This document shows, in pieces, positions 16,531-24,572 of a stretch of DNA of 33,722 bases (positions are counted from its first letter, which is position 1; the number at the start of each line of letters is the position of its first letter). Made by a program: the position numbers and the translations under genes. Under the pieces are notes generated by a model, which was given only the letters and a program-made list of their open reading frames with translations, was not told the DNA's origin and ran no database searches. Origin of the DNA: Microbacterium sp. B19 (lineage in GTDB: Bacteria; Actinomycetota; Actinomycetes; Actinomycetales; Microbacteriaceae). The DNA lies in assembly GCF_000333395.1 (NCBI RefSeq), contig NZ_BADA01000324.1:1-33722 (forward strand), read 5' to 3'.

Positions 16531-16588
16531 GGAGGGGAGGATGCCACGACCCGGTGCCGTCCTCCCGTCGCCGAACGTCCTCCCCTCC
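16531..16588 (+). other. Alternative stem-loop region between usp and hen1
   Basis: The 11-nt arm GGAGGGGAGGA (16531-16541) is perfectly complementary to 16578-16588, and its last 7 nt also pair with 16560-16566. The two stems are mutually exclusive. No T-run follows, so this is either a weak terminator of the stress-protein gene or an attenuator-like leader for the RNA-repair genes. Confidence 0.5.
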
Positions 16589-16685
16589 GCCGTCCCGGGT
16601 CACCCGGCAACCGGGCGGAGGTGCTGCTGGGTCCGGCTCCGCCGCCGCCCTACAGTGGGCGGATGCCCCGAATGAGGACGCCCCG

Positions 16686-18050
16686 ATGCTGGTGACCGTG
16701 ACGTTCGAGCCCGAGAGCGGTTCCGGAATCGACGCCACCGTGCTCGGCTACCTCCTGCACAAGCATCCCGCGCGCGCCCAGACCTTCACCGCGCCGGTCG
16801 GCGATGTCCACGTGTTCGCGCCCGAAGCGACCGCCGACCGGTGCACCTTCGCGCTCGTGCTCGAGGTGGATCCGATCGGCCTCGCCCGCAACAAGAGGTT
16901 CCGGGGCGATGCCGGGGCGCTCGATCACTACCTGAACGACCGGCCGTACGTCGCGTCGAGCATGCTCGCGGTCGCGATCGGGGCGGTGTTCCGCACCGCG
17001 ATGACGGGGCGGAGCGACTCGTATCCCGACCTCGCGGCGGCAGAGCTGCCTCTGCGCATCGACATCCCGGTGGTCTCCCTCCGGGGCGAGGACGACCTGG
17101 TGCGCACGCTCTTCGCGCCGTGCGGGTGGGAGGTCGTCGAGACGCCGATCCCGCTCGACCCGGCTTTCCCCGAATGGGGCGATTCCCGATTCCGGTCGGT
17201 GACGCTGACCGGCCGTGTGCGGCTGGCCCACGCGCTCCGCCAGCTGTACGTGCTGCTGCCCGTGCTCGACGACGCGAAGCACTACTGGGTCGGAGACGAC
17301 GAGGTCGCCAAGCTCGAGCGCGCCGGTGAGGGGTGGCTCGCCGCGCACCCCGAGCGCGACCTCATCACGCGCCGCTACCTCCGGCATAACCGGTCGCTGG
17401 TGTCTCAGGCCCTGGAGCCGACGCCCGAGGTGCGCGCGACGCCGTTGCGGGAGAGCCGCGCGGACGCCGTCCTCGCCGCGCTGGCCGACGTGGGAGCGCG
17501 CAGCGTCGTCGACATGGGATGCGGTCCGGGCGCGCTGCTCGTGCGTCTCGCCGAGGACCGATCGATCTCGCGCATCGTCGGTGTGGACGTGTCCGGGCGT
17601 TCCCTCGAACAGGCGGCGCGGGCGCTGCGCCTCGATCAAGCATCGGATGCCGAGCGCCAGCGTATCGAGCTGCTCCACGGATCGGTCGTCTACCGGGACG
17701 ATCGCCTGCGCGAGTTCGACGCGATGGTGCTCATGGAGGTCATCGAACACGTCGACCCGTCCCGGTTGCCGGCGGTGGAGGATGCCGTCTTCGCGGGCGC
17801 TCGGCCCCGAGCCGTCGTCGTGACCACGCCCAACGCCGAGTACAACGCCCTGTTCCCCGCTCTCGCACCGGGCGCCTTCCGCCACGACGACCACCGGTTC
17901 GAGTGGACGCGAGCGCAGTTCCGCGCGTGGGCGGAGGCGGTCGCGGCGCGCACCGGCTACGCGGTCGAGTTCCGGCCCGTCGGCCCCGAGGATGCCGACC
18001 GCGGTGCGCCGACCCAGCTCGCGCTCTTCCGTCGGGAGGTGACCGCATGA
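16686..18050 (+). CDS. hen1: Bacterial Hen1, 3'-terminal RNA ribose 2'-O-methyltransferase
   Basis: This 454-residue protein is the length expected for bacterial Hen1. An N-terminal Hen1-specific domain (about 1-240), which in characterised systems contacts and activates the Pnkp ligase, precedes the methyltransferase domain. The SAM loop is VVDMGCGPGAL (274-284). The metal-binding set is Glu351, Glu354 and His355 in MEVIEH, with His403 in DDHRFEW. These match the Glu-Glu-His-His Mn site that defines Hen1. It methylates the ribose 2'-OH at the broken 3' end before ligation, protecting the repaired RNA from a second cut at that site. The stop overlaps the pnkp start as ATGA. Confidence 0.95.
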   Translation: MLVTVTFEPESGSGIDATVLGYLLHKHPARAQTFTAPVGDVHVFAPEATADRCTFALVLEVDPIGLARNKRFRGDAGALDHYLNDRPYVASSMLAVAIGAVFRTAMTGRSDSYPDLAAAELPLRIDIPVVSLRGEDDLVRTLFAPCGWEVVETPIPLDPAFPEWGDSRFRSVTLTGRVRLAHALRQLYVLLPVLDDAKHYWVGDDEVAKLERAGEGWLAAHPERDLITRRYLRHNRSLVSQALEPTPEVRATPLRESRADAVLAALADVGARSVVDMGCGPGALLVRLAEDRSISRIVGVDVSGRSLEQAARALRLDQASDAERQRIELLHGSVVYRDDRLREFDAMVLMEVIEHVDPSRLPAVEDAVFAGARPRAVVVTTPNAEYNALFPALAPGAFRHDDHRFEWTRAQFRAWAEAVAARTGYAVEFRPVGPEDADRGAPTQLALFRREVTA

Positions 18051-20566
18051 GCGTCCTCGACATCCCCGCGCTGTCGCTCGTCGTGCTCGTCGGGACCTCC
18101 GGTTCGGGCAAGTCGACCTTTGCGCGGACCCACTTCGGCCCGTACGAGACGCTCTCCAGCGACGTCTTCCGCGGGCTCGTTTCGGGCGACGTCGCCGACC
18201 AGTCCGCGACCGAGGCCGCCTTCGACGCCCTCCAGTACGTCGCGGCGAAGCGCTTGGACGCGGGCCTGCTGACCGTGATCGACGCGACCAGCGTCCAGCC
18301 CGACGCCCGTCGCCGACTGATCGAGCTCGCCAAGGCGCACGACGTCCTGCCGGTCGCGATTGTCCTCGACGTCCCCGAGGCGACGAGTCTCGCGCGCAAC
18401 GCGGAACGCACCGACCGTGTCATCCCGCCCGCGGTGGTGAAGCGCCAGGCCGACCAGCTGCGTCGCGGGCTGCGTCACCTCGGCAAGGAGGGCTTCCGCA
18501 AGGTCCACGTGCTGCGCACACCCGAGGAGATCGCGGCCGTCGAGATCGCGCGCACCCGCCTGCTCAACGATCGGTCCGACGAGCGGGGTCCGTTCGACGC
18601 GATCGGCGATGTGCACGGATGCCTCAGCGAGCTGCAGACGCTCCTCGGACGGCTCGGGTACGAGATCGTCCGCGACGAGCAGGGGCGCCCGATCGACGCG
18701 ACCCACCCCGCCGGACGCCGCGTGATCTTCCTGGGCGATCTGGTCGACCGCGGGCCGGACGTGGTCGGTGTCCTCCGCCTGGCGATGGGGATGGTGGCAT
18801 CCGGGTCGGCACTCGCGGTGCCGGGCAATCACGAAGCGAAGCTGGTCCGCGCCCTGCGCGGCGCGCGGGTGACGCCCACGCACGGCCTCGCCGAGACGCT
18901 GGCCCAGCTCTCGGGCGAGTCGCCGGAATTCCGTGAGCGGGTGGCCGCGTTCTGCTACGACCTGGTGTCGCACCTCGTCCTCGATGAGGGGCGTCTCGTG
19001 GTCGCGCACGCCGGGCTGAAGGAGGCGTACCACGGCCGCGCGTCCGGGCGCGTGCGCGCTTTCGCCCTCTACGGCGAGACCACGGGGGAGACCGACGAGT
19101 TCGGGCTGCCCGTCCGGTATCCGTGGGCGCAGGACTACCGCGGACGCGCGGTCGTCCTGTACGGCCACACTCCCGTCCCGGCCGTCGAGTGGGTCAACAA
19201 CACCGCGTGCCTGGACACCGGATGCGTGTTCGGGGGCGCGCTCAGCGCCATGCGGTACCCCGAGCGCGAGGTGGTCTCGGTCCCCGCCGAACGGGTCTGG
19301 TACGAGCCCGTGCGTCCGCTCGTCGCGGAGGAGCCGCAGCGCGCCGGCGGCATCCTCCAGCTCTCCGACGTGCAGGGGAAGATGCTCGTCGAGACGGCCG
19401 CGATGGGGCGCATCGGGATCAAGGAGCAGCAGACCGCGGGCGGGCTCGAGACGATGAGCCGGTGGGCGATCGACCCCCGGTGGCTCACCTATCTGCCGCC
19501 CACGATGTCGCCGCCGACGACCTCGTCGCGCGAGGGGTTCCTCGAGCATCCCGACGAGGCTTTCTCCGCCTTCCGCGACCACGGCGTGACCGACGTGATC
19601 TGCGAGGAGAAGCACATGGGATCGCGCGCGGTCGTGCTCGTCTCCCGCAATCCGGCGCGGTTCGACGCGCCCGAGTCGTGGCGCGGCGCCATCCACACCC
19701 GCACGGGCCGCGCGTTCTTCACCCCCGAGATCGAGTCGGCGACACTCGCCCGTCTCGACGACGCGCTGGAACGCGCGGGGGTTTGGGCCGAACTGGATGC
19801 CGACTGGGTCCTCCTCGACGGCGAGATCGTGCCGTGGTCGGCCAAGGCGGGCGACCTCATCCGCGACCTGTTCGCCTCGGTGGCGGCGGCGGGCACCGCG
19901 GCGACCGAGGCGGCTTCGCGAGTGCTGGAGGTCGCCCTGGCATCCGGGGTCGATGTTGCCGCGCTCGCCGCGCGCACGCGTGTCCGCGCCGACGACGTCA
20001 CCCGCTTCCGCGACGCGTACCGGAGGTACGTCGACACCGCGGGCCCCGCGCGCTTCGCACCATTCCAGGTGCTGGCCGCGGGCGACGCGACCTTCGAGAC
20101 GCGCGACCACGGCTGGCATCTCGAACTCGCCGACCGGATCGCCGCGGCGGACCCCGACCTGGTGATCCCGACCCGTCGGCTCCGCGTCGACCTCGGGTCC
20201 GCCTCCTCGGTCGTGGCCGCGGTCGAGTGGTGGGAAGAGATGACGGATGCCGGGGGTGAGGGGATGGTCGTCAAGCCCTATGCGAACTTCACCCGGACGA
20301 AGAAGGGCCTGGTGCATCCGGGAATCAAGGTGCGGGGGCGCGAGTATCTCCGCATCGTCTACGGCCCCGACTACACGGTGCCCGAGAATCTCGCCCGCCT
20401 GCGCGATCGCGATGTCGGCTTCAAGCGCTCCCTCGCGCTGCGGGAGTACGCCCTCGGCCTCGAGGCTCTTCGACGGGTGACGTCCGGCGAGCCGCTCTGG
20501 CGTGTGCACGAGGCGGTCTTCGGCGTGCTCGCGCTGGAATCCGACCCCATCGATCCTCGACTGTGA
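18047..20566 (+). CDS. pnkp: Pnkp, polynucleotide kinase-phosphatase-adenylyltransferase
   Basis: This 839-residue, three-domain RNA-repair enzyme is complete. The 5' kinase (about 1-170) has the P-loop GTSGSGKST (16-24). The metallophosphatase (about 180-420), which removes 2',3'-cyclic phosphates, has GDVHG (187-191), GDLVDRGP (230-237), GNHEAK (260-265), HAG (321-323) and GHTP (373-376). The ligase-type adenylyltransferase (about 480-839) has the lysine nucleophile Lys522 in EEKHMGSR, then DGEIVPW (591-597), EGMVVKP (738-744) and KVRGREYLRIVYGPDY (761-776). GGGAGG precedes the ATG. With Hen1 it heals and seals RNAs cut by ribotoxins, mainly tRNAs. Nothing appears truncated. Confidence 0.97.
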   Translation: MSVLDIPALSLVVLVGTSGSGKSTFARTHFGPYETLSSDVFRGLVSGDVADQSATEAAFDALQYVAAKRLDAGLLTVIDATSVQPDARRRLIELAKAHDVLPVAIVLDVPEATSLARNAERTDRVIPPAVVKRQADQLRRGLRHLGKEGFRKVHVLRTPEEIAAVEIARTRLLNDRSDERGPFDAIGDVHGCLSELQTLLGRLGYEIVRDEQGRPIDATHPAGRRVIFLGDLVDRGPDVVGVLRLAMGMVASGSALAVPGNHEAKLVRALRGARVTPTHGLAETLAQLSGESPEFRERVAAFCYDLVSHLVLDEGRLVVAHAGLKEAYHGRASGRVRAFALYGETTGETDEFGLPVRYPWAQDYRGRAVVLYGHTPVPAVEWVNNTACLDTGCVFGGALSAMRYPEREVVSVPAERVWYEPVRPLVAEEPQRAGGILQLSDVQGKMLVETAAMGRIGIKEQQTAGGLETMSRWAIDPRWLTYLPPTMSPPTTSSREGFLEHPDEAFSAFRDHGVTDVICEEKHMGSRAVVLVSRNPARFDAPESWRGAIHTRTGRAFFTPEIESATLARLDDALERAGVWAELDADWVLLDGEIVPWSAKAGDLIRDLFASVAAAGTAATEAASRVLEVALASGVDVAALAARTRVRADDVTRFRDAYRRYVDTAGPARFAPFQVLAAGDATFETRDHGWHLELADRIAAADPDLVIPTRRLRVDLGSASSVVAAVEWWEEMTDAGGEGMVVKPYANFTRTKKGLVHPGIKVRGREYLRIVYGPDYTVPENLARLRDRDVGFKRSLALREYALGLEALRRVTSGEPLWRVHEAVFGVLALESDPIDPRL

Positions 20567-20638
20567 CGGCCCCCGGCTCGATACCCTCGCGCAGGATCTG
20601 CGCTCACCCGCGCCGGATCCACGCCCGCCCGCGCCGGA

Positions 20639-21469
20639 TCAGACCAGCACGCGGGCCGGGGGCACGACGCAGATCGTGCGGTTCAGCGAGCCGACCAGGT
20701 CCAGCCCGATCGATCCGATGAAGCCGCCCACGACGACTCCCCGCCCGTGCGTGCCGATGACGACCATGCTGCTGCGGTCGGCCGCGCGCGAGAGTGCGGA
20801 GGTGGGGTTGTCGCGCACGAGTTCGGTCACGACGCCGAGACCGGGGTACTCGCGGCGGACCTCGGCGACGGCGGCATCCAGAATCCGCTCGTGCTCCGCG
20901 GCGACGCGCTGGGTGCTCGGCAGAGCGGACGCGTGACCGCGCAGCACCGAACTGCCCATGAGCCACGAGTGCAGGATGCGGAGCGGAACGTCGGCGGCCG
21001 CGGCGGCGCGGGCGGCGAAGAGGAGCGCGGACGCGGACGACGCGTCCTCGTCGAGGCCGACCGTCACCGGATCATCGGATGCCATCCACCCCGCGGGGAC
21101 GAGCACGGTCGGTGCACCGCTGCGCGCGGCGGCGCGGAGAGGCAGCCATCCGCTCAGCGCCGACCGCATCCGGAACCCCGTCTCGATGCCGAGGACGAGG
21201 AGCGCGGCACCGCGTGCAGCCTCCGTGAGGGTCGTGGGCATGAGCCCGTCCAGCCGCACGACGTTGGCAGGCAGGCCCGGAACGAGGTCGCGCCAGTGGC
21301 GGGAGGCGGCATCCAGGATCCGGTCCGCGGCGACCCGATCGGACAGGAACATGTTCGTGACCAGGACGATGTCGAGCTCGAAGCTCTCGGTGCGAGCCCT
21401 CTCGGCCGTCCATTCCAGCGCTGCCTCCGACGCGGGACTGCCGTCGAATCCCAGAACGACCCGCTCCAT
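20639..21469 (-). CDS. Universal stress protein, two tandem domains
   Basis: This 276-residue protein has an AAAGGAG ribosome-binding site before its ATG. Domain 1 starts RVVLGFDGS, carries the atypical SGWLPLR segment and lacks the ATP loop. Domain 2 has the full ATP-type motif GTHGRGVVVGGFIGS. It is a close paralogue in layout of the protein at 15680-16513, on the opposite strand, and the two bracket hen1-pnkp. A DosR-like box lies 53 nt upstream of the start. It is convergent with pnkp across a 72-bp gap. Confidence 0.93.
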   Translation of the reverse strand: MERVVLGFDGSPASEAALEWTAERARTESFELDIVLVTNMFLSDRVAADRILDAASRHWRDLVPGLPANVVRLDGLMPTTLTEAARGAALLVLGIETGFRMRSALSGWLPLRAAARSGAPTVLVPAGWMASDDPVTVGLDEDASSASALLFAARAAAAADVPLRILHSWLMGSSVLRGHASALPSTQRVAAEHERILDAAVAEVRREYPGLGVVTELVRDNPTSALSRAADRSSMVVIGTHGRGVVVGGFIGSIGLDLVGSLNRTICVVPPARVLV

Positions 21470-21522
21470 GGCGCTCTCCTTTCGAACGCCCCGAGAGTAG
21501 GCGGCGAGCGGGCGCGCGCGGC

Positions 21523-21536
21523 GGGCCGAAAGTCCC
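21523..21536 (-). promoter_or_regulatory. DosR-box-like site B, upstream of usp (21469)
   Basis: Read on the minus strand this is GGGACTTTCGGCCC, the closest of the four to the mycobacterial DosR consensus as I recall it. A TAnnnT hexamer (TACTCT, 21499-21494) lies 23 nt downstream. The box sits between the response-regulator stop (21543) and the stress-protein gene it should control. Confidence 0.8.
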
Positions 21537-21542
21537 GCGGCG

Positions 21543-22178
21543 TCAGAGGTCGGGGTGCCCCAGCCGGAAGACCGCGGCCTGCGTGCGGGAGTCCACGCCG
21601 AGCTTCATGAGCACCGACGACACGTAGTTCTTCACGGTCTTCTCGGCGAGGCCGAGGCGCTCGCCGATCTGCCGGTTCGTCAGCCCGTCGGCGATGAGCG
21701 TGAGCACCTGCCGCTCGCGCAGGCCGAGCGATCCCCAGCGCGGGTCGTCGTCGCCGGCGCCGTCGCGCAGGCTCGACGCGGCCTTCGCCGCCGCGGCGGT
21801 GTTCAGCAGCGAGCGCCCGGTACTGACGGCGCGGATGTCCTCGAGCAGGCGCATCGCGCCGATGTTCTTGAGGAGGTACCCGGATGCGCCCGCGAGCACC
21901 GCGGCGTAGGTCGCGGCGTCGTCGTCGTACGCGGTGAGGATCAGGCACGCCACGTGCGGCATCGACGAGCGGATACGGCGGCACAGGTCGATGCCGCTGC
22001 CGTCGGGGAGGCGCACGTCGAGCACGGCCACGTCGGGTCGAGCGGCCTCGATCCGCGCGAGCGCCTGACGGACGGTGCCGGCTTCGCCGACGACCTCGAA
22101 ACCGTCGGCGCCGTCGATGAGGTCGGACAGGCCGCGTCGTACGATCTCGTGGTCGTCGACGAGGAACACACGGATCAT
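21543..22178 (-). CDS. DosR/DevR-like response regulator (NarL family)
   Basis: This 211-residue protein has a receiver domain with the acidic pair at 8-9, phosphoacceptor Asp54 (VLDVRLPDG), Thr82 and Lys104. A LuxR-type helix-turn-helix follows (about 148-203). The recognition segment AEKTVKNYVS keeps the residues corresponding to DNA-contacting Lys179, Lys182 and Asn183 of M. tuberculosis DosR (here Lys180, Lys183, Asn184), and the following KLG...RTQAAVF also matches. It should bind the GGGACYTTCGNCCC boxes in this window. The start overlaps the kinase stop as ATGA, so the pair is co-translated. Confidence 0.93.
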   Translation of the reverse strand: MIRVFLVDDHEIVRRGLSDLIDGADGFEVVGEAGTVRQALARIEAARPDVAVLDVRLPDGSGIDLCRRIRSSMPHVACLILTAYDDDAATYAAVLAGASGYLLKNIGAMRLLEDIRAVSTGRSLLNTAAAAKAASSLRDGAGDDDPRWGSLGLRERQVLTLIADGLTNRQIGERLGLAEKTVKNYVSSVLMKLGVDSRTQAAVFRLGHPDL

Positions 22179-23857
22179 CGGGGGTCCTTCCGGGAGTCGC
22201 CGAGGGGGACGCGCCACTCGGCGCGTGTGCCGCTCGCGCCGGTGTCGACGGTGAGCGAACCGCCGCGGCCCTCGGCCCGCGCGGCGAGGTTGGCGAGGCC
22301 GCTCCGCCGGGTGTCGCGGATGCCGGCTCCGTCGTCGGCGACCACGACCGTCACGCGGCTGCCGTCCACGCCCACGTCGAGCGAGATACTGTCCGCATCG
22401 GCGTGTCGCACGCTGTTGGTCAGCAGTTCGCGGGCCACCCCGACGATGTCGTCGGCCAGGGAACCGGTGAGGGCCGTGTCGACCGGGCCGGAGAAGCGCA
22501 GCGCCGGCGGCCGCGGCAGGGCGCCCGAGACCTCCGCCACGACGTCGATGAGCCGGTGGCGGAGCGAAGTCCCGTCCCGCGCCGACAGGGCGAAGATCAC
22601 CGTGCGGATCTGGGTGATCGCGTCGTCCAGCTGCCCGATCACCTCGTCGACCCGGGTTCGGTCGTGCGTCTCGGCGAGCGTCGCGGCCATCGACTGCAGC
22701 GTGAGCCCCGCCCCGAAGATCTGCTGGATGACGTGATCGTGCAGGTCCCGCGCGATGCGCGCCCGCTCCTCGGTGAGCATCGCCTTCTGCTGCTCGCGGC
22801 GCGCGTGGGTCAGCTCCAACGCGATGGCCGCCTGCGACGCGAGGACGCCGAGCACCTCCCGCTCCACCTCGGTGAACTCGCGCTCGCCGGGGGCCCGCGC
22901 GACGGTCACGACGCCCCACGTCCGCCGGCGCGTCCGCAGCGGGGCGGCGACCGCGGGTCCGGTCTCGTCGTCCGCGGTCAGCACGGCGGGGTCGGCTGGA
23001 CCGGTCGGGCGGGCGGCGCTGGGCACGCGGATGCCGCCCCGGTCGAGTGCCGCGCCCGCGAGGCCGCTGCCGGCGATGACCGTCATCCCGAGGATGTCCA
23101 GCTCGCCGGTGCCGCGAGCGGCTGCCACCCGGAGCACGTCCGGGACGTCGGTGGGGACGAGGACCGTGACCCGGCAGCTGGCGGAGAGGTCGAGCACGCG
23201 CCCGGCAATCAGGTCGAACACCTCGTCGGGAGGCGTCGAGAGGATCGCCGCGGACAGCTCGGCCGTCGCCGCCGTCCACGCCGCGCGGGTCCGTGCCTCG
23301 TCGAAGAGCCGGGCGTTCTGGATCGCGAAGCCGGCGGTGGATGCCAGACCCCGGACGAGTTCCTCGTCTTCGGCGGAGAAGGAGCCGCGGCGTGCGTTCG
23401 TCAGGTAGAGGTTGCCGAACACCTGGCCGCGCACCGAGATGGGAGCGCCGAGAAAGGAGTCCATGCGCGGGTGGTGCGCCGGGAAGCCGGCGGCCCGCGG
23501 GTCGGCCTGCAGGTGTGACAGCCGGATCACCCGCGGGTCGGAGATGAGCGCGCCCAGGATGCCACGACCCCGGGGCAGGCGTCCGATCTCGGTGGCATTC
23601 TCCGGGGTGATCCCGACGTGGATGAACTGGTCGAGCGACGCCCGATCGGCGGCGAGCACGCCGAGCGCTCCGAACTCGGCATCCACCAACTCGACGGCCG
23701 CCTCGACGACGCGACGCAGGACGACGGGCAGCTCGATCTCGCCGACGACGGTCTCGACGGCGTGGAGGAGACCGCGCAGGCGATCCTGCGACGACGACGC
23801 GCTGTCCGACCCCGAGGGCGCGGTGCCGGCGATCGGTCCTCGACCTTCCGTCGTCAT
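22175..23857 (-). CDS. DosS/DevS-like heme-type GAF sensor histidine kinase
   Basis: This 560-residue soluble kinase has two GAF domains (about 45-187 and 205-350), a HisKA_3 dimerisation helix with His373 in ARDLHDHV, and an HATPase domain with Asn481 and DDGAG (508-512). No membrane helices are present. In GAF-1, the segment GFPAHHPRM places His129 at the position of the proximal heme ligand His149 of mycobacterial DosS, and Tyr151 in NLYLTN matches its distal Tyr171. It therefore likely senses O2, NO, CO or redox state through heme. The ATG at 23857 is preceded by AGAGGGG. A DosR-like box 62 nt upstream suggests autoregulation. Confidence 0.92.
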   Translation of the reverse strand: MTTEGRGPIAGTAPSGSDSASSSQDRLRGLLHAVETVVGEIELPVVLRRVVEAAVELVDAEFGALGVLAADRASLDQFIHVGITPENATEIGRLPRGRGILGALISDPRVIRLSHLQADPRAAGFPAHHPRMDSFLGAPISVRGQVFGNLYLTNARRGSFSAEDEELVRGLASTAGFAIQNARLFDEARTRAAWTAATAELSAAILSTPPDEVFDLIAGRVLDLSASCRVTVLVPTDVPDVLRVAAARGTGELDILGMTVIAGSGLAGAALDRGGIRVPSAARPTGPADPAVLTADDETGPAVAAPLRTRRRTWGVVTVARAPGEREFTEVEREVLGVLASQAAIALELTHARREQQKAMLTEERARIARDLHDHVIQQIFGAGLTLQSMAATLAETHDRTRVDEVIGQLDDAITQIRTVIFALSARDGTSLRHRLIDVVAEVSGALPRPPALRFSGPVDTALTGSLADDIVGVARELLTNSVRHADADSISLDVGVDGSRVTVVVADDGAGIRDTRRSGLANLAARAEGRGGSLTVDTGASGTRAEWRVPLGDSRKDPR

Positions 23858-23919
23858 CGGACGCCCCCTCTCCCCGTTTCTCCAATCTACGACCGTGCGC
23901 GCGAATCCCGCCACGGCGG

Positions 23920-23933
23920 GGGACCTTCGACCC
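23920..23933. promoter_or_regulatory. DosR-box-like site C, between kinase and FMN-protein genes
   Basis: GGGACCTTCGACCC lies between divergent genes. Rightwards, TGGACT (23956-23961) lies 22 nt away, before the gene at 23978. Leftwards, CACGGT (23897-23892) is also 22 nt away, toward the kinase gene. The hexamers are weak (only A2 and/or T6 conserved), but the symmetry allows bidirectional control. Confidence 0.7.
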
Positions 23934-23977
23934 GCCGCCCGAGGGCGGGGCGCGGTGGACTGGGGTGGGAGGTTCCC

Positions 23978-24505
23978 ATGGACCACGCATCGAAGAAGAC
24001 CGCGCCCGTCACCGAAGTGGGCACGGCCGAGTGCTGGCGCCTCATCGAGACGCAGCGGCTCGGTCGGCTCGCGCTCGTGGACGCGGCGGGCGAACCCGTC
24101 ATCTACCCGGTGAACTTCGCCGTCGCGGACGGCATCCTCTACATCCGCAGCGCGCACGACGCGAAGCTGCGTCTCCTCACGGCGCACCCGACCGTCGCGT
24201 TCGAGATCGACGGTGAGGAGGCCGGTGATCGATGGAGCGTGGTCGTGCGCGGACAGGCGGCGCACGTCGACCTGGATGCCGAGCTCCGCCGCACCCGCGC
24301 GACCGGACTGCGGTCGATGAGCCCGACGCCGAAGCCGCATGTCATCCGCATCGTGCCGCGGAGCGTCACGGGGCGCCGGTTCCGGGAGCGGGGTGAGGTC
24401 GAGGCGCTCCGGTCGCTGATCTTCCGCCCGCCCGCCGAGACGCTTCCGCCGGCGGCGCGACCCCCGCACCCGATCCCCGGCATCACGCCCCGGGCGGGCG
24501 TCTGA
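23978..24505 (+). CDS. Pyridoxamine 5'-phosphate oxidase-like FMN-binding split-barrel protein
   Basis: This 175-residue protein has GGGAGG before its ATG. The split-barrel family pattern is visible: GRLALVDAAGEPVIYPVNFA (about 29-48), then ILYIRSAHDAKLRLL, then VAFEIDGEE and WSVVVRGQAAHV. The last 40 residues are Pro-rich and probably disordered. Relatives bind FMN, F420 or heme and reduce small molecules. Homologues of this type often occur with DosR-like regulators in actinobacteria, and the DosR-like box 44 nt upstream supports that link here. Exact substrate unknown. Confidence 0.88.
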   Translation: MDHASKKTAPVTEVGTAECWRLIETQRLGRLALVDAAGEPVIYPVNFAVADGILYIRSAHDAKLRLLTAHPTVAFEIDGEEAGDRWSVVVRGQAAHVDLDAELRRTRATGLRSMSPTPKPHVIRIVPRSVTGRRFRERGEVEALRSLIFRPPAETLPPAARPPHPIPGITPRAGV

Positions 24506-24572
24506 GATTCTGCGGTCGTCGGCCCGACCGGCACGGGTCGTCTTCCTCCCTGGTGCGGCTTGCACCTCCGGC

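Noticed and set aside
16603..16615. CCCGG-CAA-CCGGG upstream of hen1 shares the core CCGGCAACCGG with the ROK operator.
   Set aside because: The outer A/T positions that distinguish the two ROK sites are absent, and a short GC palindrome is likely by chance in this DNA.
17957..20509. 850-codon minus-strand frame opposite pnkp.
   Set aside because: High-GC antisense shadow; the plus strand encodes a complete, motif-rich Pnkp.
20607..20640. Direct repeat CCCGCGCCGGATC (two copies) between pnkp and usp.
   Set aside because: Only two copies, one touching the usp 3' end; too short to infer a function.
24552..24566. Small hairpin GGTGC-GGCTT-GCACC between the FMN protein and sigma genes.
   Set aside because: A 5-bp stem without a T-run is too weak to call a terminator.
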